Below are positions 33,801 through 42,600 of a stretch of 64,000 nucleotides of DNA, piece after piece. The position numbers were made by a program, and so were the translations under genes. The stretch comes from Chiua virens (lineage: Eukaryota; Basidiomycota; Agaricomycetes; Boletales; Boletaceae): assembly GCA_019787685.1 (NCBI GenBank), contig JAHNUO010000004.1:496001-560000 (forward strand). The letters are read 5' to 3'. Below the pieces are notes generated by a model. The model did no database searches. It was not told the origin of the DNA and worked only from the letters and a program-made list of their open reading frames with translations. The stretch's first letter is position 1. The number at the start of each line of letters is the position of its first letter.

Positions 33801-34582
33801 CTCTAATATACTGATAGGTGGGCTATAGTGGGTGAGTGGGTTGATGGCCATAGATACAGGCCCAGTCAGTGATGTGCTAGCCACATTTTGTGGTAAGCCT
33901 TCCTGAGCACAATAAAACAGGCCATGGAGGTGGCCCATGGCTTTAAACCTCCTGTCAACCCAGGCTGGTACAAAGACTTGCCCCTTTACCACAGGGAATG
34001 GAGGGGGCTCTTATTGGCCACATGTGCACTAGTGGTGTGACTCAAGGAAGAGTTCAACAATCTTAAATTATTGGTAGAGTGGTAAACATTCCTTCTTGCA
34101 ACTTTCTACATGACAGAGATGTGGTGGCTAAGTCACAAGTTTACTTGCAGGAATATGTTCAACTTCATATTGTCATTTGGAGACTCAGCAACAAGTTCTA
34201 CCTACATCAAGGAAACAATCTCACTGACAATCTCAGGAATTGAAGTAGATAACACTGGAGATATCTGGGAAAGTATTTCACAAGTAGTAGGAAGGGACCT
34301 CAGGCTGTTGTAGATGAACACTGTGGTTCTCATTTACAGGGAGTGGGATGAGGAGGTGAAGTCTAGGGAGATTGGGTTGCACCATTTTTCACTTCAAGCC
34401 TAGGAGGTGGAATTCGATACATGCAGAAGGATGCAGGCTAACCATATATGACTTTAACCTGAGGGACAATGAAGGCAGGGTCTGCATCACCTGCAGGCTG
34501 TGTGTCATTGGTAGTTGGCTACATTAAGAACTGCGGACCTCAGTACCATGCCTGACATCTTTTGGCACAACTATCCGGCATT
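27851..34582. other. Long stretch without a recognisable gene
   Basis: Open frames of 60 to 170 codons occur on both strands (for example 30509-30892 and 30946-31449 plus, 32544-33041 plus, 33798-33992 minus). The one at 30946 begins with a Met/Asp/Lys repeat (DMKDMDKDMVDKVD). None carries a domain that I can name, and stops interrupt any attempt to chain them. The segment 30190-30260 contains repeated CTGGACTG and CCAGTCCAG words also seen near 45230-45340, so an old interspersed repeat may be present in both places. Confidence 0.4.
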
Positions 34583-34915
34583 GAGATGATGGGAGGAGGG
34601 GAGGAGGAGGTAGGAGGGGGGGGAGAGGGAGAAGGTGATGATGGCAGGGGAGGGAGAGGGAGGAGGTGATGATGGAAGAGGGAGGAGGGGGAGAAGGTGA
34701 TAATGGGAAGGGAGGGAAAGGAAAAAGGTGATGATGAAAGAGGGGAGGAGAGAGAGAAGATAATAATGGGAGAGGGGGAGGGGGAGGAGGTGATAATGAT
34801 AGGAGGAGATGATGATAGGAGGGGGGAAGAAGGAGGCAATGATAGGGAAGAGGGTAATGATGGGAGAGGGAGGGGAAGATAGGGAAAGGAAGAAGGGAGG
34901 GAGGAGAAGAGGATA
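34583..34915. repeat. Purine-rich imperfect tandem repeat
   Basis: About 330 bp of nearly pure G and A on the plus strand, built from GGAGG, GGGAGAGGGAG and GGTGATGATGG or GGTGATAATGG blocks with an approximate period of 50 bp. The complementary strand gives low-complexity Pro/Ser frames that should not be read as proteins. Confidence 0.9.
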
Positions 34916-34999
34916 ATGTTTGGTTATATCAGATAAGAAAAGAACTGTGCAATGAGAAAGAAAGACACCAGAGGTGGCTAGAATCACCAGGTACTAAAG

Positions 35000-36130
35000 G
35001 TAATGTAGTGTTTTACCTGCATGCTAAACCTTGAATTAAATGTAGTGACATTGGAGATGATGAACCATGCTTATCTTTTCAAAGAATCTTGGAGGCCTGT
35101 CCTGGACTCAGGATATTGGTGGCTCCACCAATACAAGAGAAGAACTAAGATGTTCTCCTGAACAATATTTCTCAGAGATAAGCCAAACAGATCATGAAAC
35201 AGCTGCAAAGGTTCTGTTCAAAGCCAATACAACCAAGGAATGCTGGAATTTGGCCTTACCTGGGAAATCTTCACAGAAGGGGCAAACTCGCCTGCAAACA
35301 AGTTCCTACCTTCAATGTCACTACAGGTTGTGACAAAGATGACCACATGGCCAACTGTCTTGGAACACAATTCTTCTGCAAGCTTCTCCATCAAGACATT
35401 GTCGACTTTGACCTTGCAGTGAGTCCCTGAATTAAATTGGATGCTCCTTAGCTGCAGGGCACCACAGGGAAATTAAATTATGAGTCAATCATGGCCTCCA
35501 AAGCTGAGGAGGGTGAGTCAACAGGGTCCATGCCACTACAATAGAAATAAAGAATTAAGACCTCCTTATCATGGATCTGTCTGTGAGCAGATGTCCCATA
35601 GTCAGAAGCAAACTGAAGGCCAGCAGAAAATGCAGGTGCCTCTACCCCATAGTAAAGCCCTCAAAGAAGCCTGAGAGTCCCCTTTGTTTTTTACCAAAGG
35701 ACAAGAAAAGACACATCTGATGTGGAGCATACATTCTCTGCCCCTCTATATCTTGCTTGCAGTCCTTAAGCTCCTGGCAGCTAGTACACATGAATTTGTT
35801 CCAGACAGCATTCTGACCTCTAGAGGGAATAGGAAGGCAGACCTCATACACCATGTGCAGATACTCACTGCAAAGGTAGAGTCCCCATTGTCCAGACATA
35901 GTGTGCAGAACTAAGAGTGAGAAGATCAGTTACTGGTCAAAAAGGATTGAAAACGATGAACAAAATGACATGCACTATTTGGTGTATGGGTTTGGTGGTT
36001 TTCATTTCCTCTTCTAAGTGGGATTGAATGGAAGAAAGTGGAGACAGTAGGCTTTCCCAGGACAACATGGGAGATTCCATTGGTGCATTGGCTGAGGACT
36101 GCTCCAAGCTGACCTAAGTCATACCACTTC
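35000..36130 (-). pseudogene. Possible unnamed minus-strand gene
   Basis: Around 35420-35270 the minus strand reads VDNVLMEKLAEELCSKTVGH, then VVIFVTTCSDIEGRNLFAGE and FAPSVKISQ, followed by GTAAGG, a plausible 5' splice site. This looks coding and resembles an unnamed basidiomycete family. Another minus-strand open stretch lies at 35899-35642. No domain can be assigned, and the 5' and 3' ends are unclear. Confidence 0.25.
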
Positions 36131-36539
36131 TAGATTGCCAAGTCTTTGTTGTCTTTACATGGGCTCATGTCATTGGCAAAGATTGAACCCTTTGTCTTCT
36201 GAGGATCTCTTTGATGGGGTCCTGAGGTCAACCCAACCTGATTGTCACCTTGGTCCTGGGCATGATTTTAAGTGTTCTACTGAAAATGCAGAGCAGACAA
36301 AAAGTGGAGCAGACAGGGTGGAGATGGCTCTGCAGCAGATTTGTCAGGCATTTAAATATGCAATGAGGACACACATGGCTTATAAATCACAATAGATGTT
36401 GGGAATGGTGGGCCATTTGGATATTGAGATCATCCACAAAGTTGGTGAACAATAGATGATATGACATCTCATATGGATGATCCACCACCTTCATCCCACC
36501 ACTTCATCTCCTATCTTTCCTTCAAACTCTCAGGCAGAG

Positions 36540-36880
36540 AGGACAAGCAAGTGGCAGTTGTGGGGGTTGCCTTATCTCCTTTGCTGCCCTCTTTTTTTTT
36601 TCTAACTCCAGGCAAAGGAAAGGTAAGCAAGTGGCAGTTGTGGGGGTTGCCCCTCCTCCTTTGCTGCCCTCCTTTTCTTCAAGGGTTCTAACTCTAGGCA
36701 GAGGGAAGGTAAGCAAGTGGTGGTTGCAGGGGTTGCCCTGCCCCCTTTGCTGTCCTCTTTTTCTTCAAGTGTTCCAACTCCAGGAGAGGGAAAATAAGCA
36801 AGTGGCAGTTTGTGAGGGTTGCCCCATCCCCTTCATTTCTTTCCTTTATTTCAAAGGCTTTAACTTCAGGCAGGGTGAAT
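36540..36880. repeat. Minisatellite, about 85-bp unit, four copies
   Basis: The phrase AAGCAAGTGG recurs at about 36545, 36625, 36711 and 36795. Each is followed by CAGTTGTGGGGGTTGCC (or a close variant), a CCTTTGCTGCCCTC segment, a pyrimidine run with TTCTTCAA and a CTAACTCCAGG..AGGGAA segment. It ends about 60 bp before the gypsy 5' LTR. Confidence 0.85.
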
Positions 36881-37237
36881 ATAGATGGCTCACTTGAGTC
36901 ACTTTCATCAGCTCATGCAGGTAGTCAATCAAGTCCTGCATTGTTACGATACCAACTTTTCCTCACTTCATAACTCTAACATTCAATCTATTCTAAAGAT
37001 ACATGCCTCATGTCAAGGCTGTCCAAAGGATCATATCCGATTGGCTGCCACAATAACACAGCATCCATCAACACATGTCTCTTATCTTTCATTTCCCTTA
37101 TTACTGACTCATCACCGGCAGTGCAAGGCTATGCTCTTATCTATGACTCATATCTATTCACACCTTATCATCCAATAAGATACATTATGCTTATCTACGT
37201 AGTTCATACTCAGATTAGAACTCCGATATCCATGTAG

Positions 37238-37245
37238 TATATAAA
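37238..37245 (+). promoter_or_regulatory. TATA box in the gypsy 5' LTR
   Basis: TATATAAA lies 35 bp upstream of AACAAAGTTCT (37273-37283), a spacing normal for a TATA-directed start. The divergent solo LTRs keep a TATATAAG at about the same distance from the same motif, so the pair is conserved. The start site itself is inferred. Confidence 0.7.
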
Positions 37246-37272
37246 CCCCATGAATGACAGCCAGAGAGCTCT

Positions 37273-37283
37273 AACAAAGTTCT
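37273..37283 (+). promoter_or_regulatory. Predicted transcript 5' end and self-primer
   Basis: AACAAAGTTCT is the exact reverse complement of AGAACTTTGTT at 37375-37385. In Tf1 of fission yeast the first 11 nt of the mRNA pair with the primer site just after the 5' LTR and are cut to prime minus-strand synthesis. Length (11 nt), position 35 bp after TATA and location of the partner all fit. Confidence 0.75.
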
Positions 37284-37374
37284 CTTGGAGTTTTCGCCTC
37301 TTCACTGGACTGAACCCCCTCTTCACTACACCACTACAACTTTAACAGTCTAGGTTGTTCTAGGTTGTTTCATT

Positions 37375-37385
37375 AGAACTTTGTT
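37375..37385 (+). promoter_or_regulatory. Primer binding site, self-priming type
   Basis: AGAACTTTGTT starts two bases after the LTR end. No TGG start complementary to a tRNA CCA end is found there. It is fully complementary to 37273-37283 over 11 bases and mismatches on both sides. Confidence 0.8.
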
Positions 37386-37594
37386 GTTTATCTTCGCCGT
37401 TGATCGACTACTGTCAAGTCCCAACCTCGTCGTAGCCCCTACTACAAAATAACACAACCGGGCCCAAGTAAGTCCTAAGTTTGAAAAGTAGTTGGAACAT
37501 TTGCTACCAATAAGCTGAATTGCAAAAGACTCAAGGTCTAGCAATCGCAGAAGCAGATAGCGCACCCCTTGACCAGAAAGGAGATCTTAACTGA

Positions 37595-38173
37595 CCTGCC
37601 CAATCAGTGTCTCATCTACCCCTCTCTGCCATCGCAGCAGCATCGGAGGCTTACCCTGACCTCGTCGACGAACCCTACGTCTTCGACGCAGCATATCTCG
37701 CAGAAGTCGTCGCTCTCGAGGACCTTGATCCCGAAGACCGTACCGACACAGAAATATTCCACGCCTTATTAGGCCACTTTTTAGGAGACGATTCTTCGCT
37801 CCCAGACTACTCTAGTGAACGAGAGTCAACCCGGTCCGACAGCCCGGAATTGAGGTATCCAACCGAGGAACCTGAGGTTAAGCGCGAATATTTTCCCGCT
37901 CCCATTCCCGAAAGAGAACCTTCCCCTTTCCCACCAGCTCCTTTGAGAGAACCATCGGAGGAAAGTTTAGGAGACCCAAACGATTGGCTCCCACCCAGAG
38001 AGATTGAGAGAAGGAACGCCAGGACAGATCTCGAGAGAAAGAGAATCCTGAGACGCTACAAAGCTACCAGAGTACCTACTCGCATACGTCCTTACTCCCA
38101 GTACGATCATCTCGAGTACCCTTACTTTAGGCCTCGAAACACTCTCAAAACCCCTAGGAGATACATCCAGTAG
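37595..38173 (+). CDS. Gypsy ORF1: ATG-less acidic, proline-rich ORF
   Basis: An open frame of 192 codons between the primer site and gag, ending in TAG at 38171-38173. It contains no ATG in any position; the most upstream alternative start noticed is GTG at 37607. The product would have an acidic first half (LEDLDPEDRTDTEIFHALL), a Pro/Glu-rich middle (PEREPSPFPPAPLREPSEE) and a basic, Tyr/Arg-rich end (IERRNARTDLERKRILRRYK, then RPRNTLKTPRRYIQ). There is no signal peptide, zinc knuckle or other domain that I recognise. A GTAAGT (37468) and a CAG (37604-37606) after a CTGAC-like branch site could be an intron, but no ATG lies upstream of it either. ORF2 follows in the same frame directly after the stop. 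Whether it is translated (non-AUG start) or merely an open, ATG-free leader is not known. Confidence 0.55.
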   Translation, partial: PAQSVSHLPLSAIAAASEAYPDLVDEPYVFDAAYLAEVVALEDLDPEDRTDTEIFHALLGHFLGDDSSLPDYSSERESTRSDSPELRYPTEEPEVKREYFPAPIPEREPSPFPPAPLREPSEESLGDPNDWLPPREIERRNARTDLERKRILRRYKATRVPTRIRPYSQYDHLEYPYFRPRNTLKTPRRYIQ

Positions 38174-38443
38174 ATGCTTGCTTATTTCATCTTCGCAGCA
38201 ATCTTTGTAATTCTCCTTACGATAACCTTCATATTCTACCAAATCTCCAAAAGTCTCATTGACTACCAAAGATCCCTGAACTTCAGGTTTCAGTTCAACG
38301 AACACACCTTCATTTTTGCTCTCTACACGCCCTACGAGCAACAAGAGTACCAATACCAAGCACCCCCTGTTATCAACAACACCGCTGGTCCTTGGAATGC
38401 TCCAGTAAACGCAGGTGACTGGGATAACGAATCCAACAACTAG
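38174..38443 (+). CDS. Gypsy ORF2: small single-pass membrane protein
   Basis: The ATG at 38174 is the first one downstream of the predicted transcript start. The 89-residue product begins with an uninterrupted hydrophobic segment (LAYFIFAAIFVILLTITFIF, residues 2-21), followed by YQISKSLIDYQRS and a Tyr/Gln/Asn-rich tail (YTPYEQQEYQYQAPP). The layout is that of a signal-anchor protein. The stop of ORF1 touches the start (TAGATG) and is in the same frame, so reinitiation or stop readthrough could produce ORF2 or an ORF1-ORF2 fusion. Its own TAG (38441-38443) is two bases before the gag ATG. No known envelope or movement-protein motif is seen, and the family is unrecognised. Confidence 0.55.
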   Translation: MLAYFIFAAIFVILLTITFIFYQISKSLIDYQRSLNFRFQFNEHTFIFALYTPYEQQEYQYQAPPVINNTAGPWNAPVNAGDWDNESNN

Positions 38444-38445
38444 AT

Positions 38446-39630
38446 ATGGATTACCACACCGCACTCGGAGTCTTAAACGACACTTCTCGCACGAATGGAG
38501 ATCGGCTACAAGCCGCATTCATCCTCGTTGCAGAACAAGCTACCCTTATCAGGGCCCTAGAAGGCCAACTCAATGCTTTACCGGTTATACCCCCGCAAGC
38601 CGCGGCCTCATCTTCTAAAGTCGAAATCTTCGCAGACCCAGGGTCATATGACGGAGAAATGGCCAAATTCGAAGAATGGTGGGCCAAAATGAAAGGATGG
38701 CTCGAAGTAAACAATGCCGCCATTCCCAAGGGCTCATACAGGGCCGTACAAGCCGTACTCTCACGGTTAAAAGGAAAGAAGGCAGCGCAATTCGCAGAAA
38801 CGTGCTTAGCCAAAGGCTCCGCTCTCACATGGGCAACACTAGTACAGGACATCGAAGGGATGTTCCGACAAAACAACAAGGTCAATTGGGCTAGATCCCA
38901 ATTGGAAAATCTAAGACAAGGAACGATGAGAGTAGAAGACTATATCGTCCAATGGGAGGCTCTGTGGCTACAAGCGCATATTGATCCAACCCATGCGATA
39001 AGACTCCTCGAGGCAAACACTGCCCACTCCATCATATACCAAATCTTCCGTGACGGACACAGGGTAGACCCCTTCCACGCCATGTACACGGACCCCAAAC
39101 ACGCAGAATATGAACCTGATCGTGATCACGCGGTCATTACATACCTTTCCTGGATCCGAACAGCGGGAAATGCCATGGAAGCACTAAACTACGTGCGACC
39201 AGACCGCTACAAAAAGTATAAGGATCCCAATGCTATGGACATTGGCCAAGCCACTTACGCCGAAAGAGACGAGGATGGCTGGTTCACAGGAAAAGAAGTC
39301 AGAGCACTTGGACAAAAGAAGTCCAATAATAATAAATGCTACAATTGCGGCGGTGCAGGTCACAGAACCAACGAATGCACCAAACCTAAAAACCAGTGCA
39401 GTGAATGCAAGTGGTACGGCGGATCCCATAAGACGCAATGTTCGCGCAAAGTCCGCTCGACAAACAAGGAAGAGAAGAAAACAATATCTTCTACCTCCAC
39501 CACTTCCCCATCTGTGCCGGCTAAAGACCCCTTTGCCGCCATCCGAGGGATGTCCCCTGAGGAAGTACAAGCATATTACTTTGACATGTACGAAAACAAG
39601 AACGGAAAGGGAAAAGGCAAGGCGAACTGA
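38446..39630 (+). CDS. gag: Gypsy Gag polyprotein
   Basis: The ATG at 38446 opens a 394-residue Gag. The middle (about residues 60-240) has the retrotransposon Gag core with FEEWWAKMKGWLEV, WARSQLENLRQGTMRVEDYI and a following helical region. A CCHC zinc knuckle, CYNCGGAGHRTNEC, occupies residues 298-311, and a second, non-canonical cluster CSECKWYGGSHKTQC follows. The C-terminus is Lys-rich (NKNGKGKGKAN). Gag builds the virus-like particle and packages RNA. Its last 45 nt overlap the pol frame, which is -1 relative to it. Confidence 0.95.
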   Translation: MDYHTALGVLNDTSRTNGDRLQAAFILVAEQATLIRALEGQLNALPVIPPQAAASSSKVEIFADPGSYDGEMAKFEEWWAKMKGWLEVNNAAIPKGSYRAVQAVLSRLKGKKAAQFAETCLAKGSALTWATLVQDIEGMFRQNNKVNWARSQLENLRQGTMRVEDYIVQWEALWLQAHIDPTHAIRLLEANTAHSIIYQIFRDGHRVDPFHAMYTDPKHAEYEPDRDHAVITYLSWIRTAGNAMEALNYVRPDRYKKYKDPNAMDIGQATYAERDEDGWFTGKEVRALGQKKSNNNKCYNCGGAGHRTNECTKPKNQCSECKWYGGSHKTQCSRKVRSTNKEEKKTISSTSTTSPSVPAKDPFAAIRGMSPEEVQAYYFDMYENKNGKGKGKAN

Positions 39631-42600
39631 GTAAACTGGGATCTCACGTTCGCACTACCCTTCCAAAAGAATATGAAAACTCTGTCTCTTTAAAATTTGA
39701 TTTTACCTATTCAGAAATACCTCCCTGGCAAGAGGATAAACTACCTAAATCACCAAAAACAACAGAAAACGAAAGCGTTGACAGCGTCTCTGCGGAGCGC
39801 GGCGGACACGATAGTTCCGTGCTTAATTCTGTCCCAAAACAAATACCCGATGGGTCTTTCATTAGATCTACATCGGTAGAAAAAGAAATTGTTTTACCAA
39901 TTTTGGTATCCCCAGTAAACCAAATTGGCTATGTAGCAGCAAAAGCGCTTCTTGATAGTGGAGCTAATGCGATCTTCATACACGAGGATTACGTCGCAAA
40001 GCATAAATTACCCACACACGCGCTTCCACACCCAATCCAAGTTTTCAACGTGGATGGTACTAAGAACCAAGCAGGCTCAATAACTCACGCCACACAAATC
40101 CTGATCGATTACAAAGGTCACACGGAAATAGTGGATGCCGAAATTACCAACCTTGGAAAGAATGATCTTATCCTCGGATTCACATGGTTAAAGCACCACA
40201 ATCCCCATATAGACTGGTCGACTGGAAATGTAACAATGAGAAGATGCCCAGAGTCATGCCATTCACAGGATGAAGACGACTTCTTGGATTCCATTATTGC
40301 AGAAGAACTCAAATATGCAAACTCTATCGCGGAATCTCGAATTTTTACCGCAAACATGGAAACTCCACCTTCTCCTCCTAAGGAACGCACTCTTGAAGAG
40401 ATGGTCCCACGAGAATATATGAAATATGCTAAAGTATTTGGAAAAACGGAATCCGAAAGAATACCGTTACGAAAACCATGGGATCACAGCATTGACCTAA
40501 AAGAGTCTTTCGTTCCAAAAAAGGGTCGCTTAATACCCCTCTCTGTCACAGAACAAGAGGAGGTCTCCGCATTCATTGATGACCAATTAAAGAAAGGTTA
40601 CATCAGACCCTCTAAGTCCGAACAGACATCCCCGGTCTTCTTTGTTCCAAAGAAAGATGGAAAGAAACGAATGGTTCAGGATTACCGATACCTAAACGAA
40701 CATACAAGCAAAAATAACTATCCCCTGCCGCTCATATCGCAGCTTGTGGACAAATTAAAAGACGCTAAACTATTTACAAAAATGGATCTCCGATGGGGAT
40801 ACAATAACGTACGCATCAAAGAAGGCGACGAATGGAAAGCAGCATTTGTCTGCCACCGCGGGTCTTTCGAACCCATTGTCATGTACTTCGGATTATGTAA
40901 CTCACCAGCAACATTTCAAACTATGATGAACGAAATCTTTGCCGACATGAACGGAGTCGTTGTCGTTTACATCGATGACCTTATGATATTCACTAACACC
41001 GACGATTATGAAACACATGACAAAATAGTCCTAGAAGTGCTCAAACGTCTTCAGGACAACGACTTATACGTAAAACCAGAAAAATGCTTCTTTCGCGTAA
41101 AAGAAGTGGACTTCCTCGGAATGATCGTGGGAACTGATGGGATTAAAATGGATAACGAAAAGACTAAAGCAGTAGCCGAATGGCCAACTCCCACATCAGT
41201 CAAACACATCAGAAGTTTCCTTGGACTTGCCAACTTCTATCGCAGATTCATTAAAGATTATGGAAAAATAGCACGACCTTTACATGACCTTACCAAAAAG
41301 GATCAGAAATTTGAATGGACCTTCGCTTGTGACGAAGCATTCACTACGCTAAAAAAGGCTTTTACGACAGCCCCTATCCTAGCTTATCCGGATCAGAATG
41401 CCAAATATCGCTTAGAATGCGATTCATCGGATTTCGCTACAGGAGCAGTTCTATCTTTAGAAAAAGAAGGACTTTGGCACCCTGTCGCTTACAACAGCCA
41501 CTCTATGTCACCAGAAGAACGGAACTACCCAATAGCTGACAAAGAAATGTTATCAGTTATCCGCTCTCTAGAACTATGGCGCCACTATCTCGAGGGTGCT
41601 AAACATGAATTTGAAATATGGAATGACCACCAGAACCTTACGTGGTTTATGACACGCCAAGATCTTAACCGAAGACAAGCGAGATGGGCACAATATCTCT
41701 CACACTTTAACTTCACTTGGCACCACAAGGCTGGAGTCACTATGGGAAAAGCAGATGCTTTAAGCAGACGAGAAGATCACATGATCGGAATCGAAGATGA
41801 TAACAAAGGAATCCTTCTCATGGATCCATCTAAGATCAGATCAGCCGTCACTCTCCTATACAATGGTGATCAATTCTTATCTGACGTACAACATGAAACT
41901 ATGAAATTATCACCTAATGCCATGAAACACTTAACTTCTATCGGATACAAAGTCGAGGACGCCTTCCTTAGAAAGGGGGATAGGATCTTCATTCCAGACG
42001 CATTACGAACTAAAGCTATCACTATGTTTCATGACACACCAGAAGCAGGACACCCTGGCTTCGACAAAACTTTAGAACTTCTATCCCGAACCTACATTTG
42101 GCCTCGAATGAACGAAGAAGTCAAAAATTATGTCTCACACTGTGAAAGATGCGCTCGATTCAAGGGTTCTAATCAGAAAACAGCAGGACTCCTGCAACCC
42201 TTAGAAACACCATCATTACCATGGGAAGATATCTCAGCAGATTTCATCACAGATCTCCCACTTTCACACTCCTATGATTCCATTCTCACGGTTGTGGATC
42301 GCTTCTCTAAAGAAGTCGAATTCATTCCCTGCCACAAAACATGTACATCAATGGATCTCGCTAAATTATATCTCTCACACATATGGAAACATCATGGCCT
42401 CCCTAAAACCATCATCTCGGATAGAGGACCACAATTCGCTTCCCAACTTATGAAAGATATATGCTCAGGGTTAAAAATAACACCCAAATTAAGCACCGCG
42501 CATCATCCACAAACAGATGGACAATCGGAACGAATGAACCGAGAAGTGCAACAATATCTTCGCATGTTCTGTGCCGAGAAGGATAATACATGGGCCGATT

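Larger units (their letters stand above)
36942..37372 (+). repeat. Gypsy 5' LTR (431 bp)
   Basis: Starts TGTTACGATACC and ends GGTTGTTTCA. It contains the core promoter (TATATAAA at 37238-37245) and the proposed transcript start at about 37273. Related solo LTRs lie at 1236-1879 and 5250-5891. Confidence 0.97.

Noticed and set aside
34540..34987. Ser/Pro/Ile-rich minus-strand ORFs
   Set aside because: They are the complement of the purine-rich repeat and carry no information beyond it.
36540..36880. Possible CRISPR-like array
   Set aside because: The 85-bp units are diverged contiguous tandem copies without constant repeats and unique spacers, in a eukaryotic genome.
37010..37237. 75-codon ORF present in both gypsy LTRs
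   Set aside because: It lies in U3 upstream of the predicted transcript start and has no domain.
38451..39570. Antisense ORFs over gypsy gag
   Set aside because: The plus-strand Gag frame has the core, zinc knuckle and correct position; the antisense frames are shadows.
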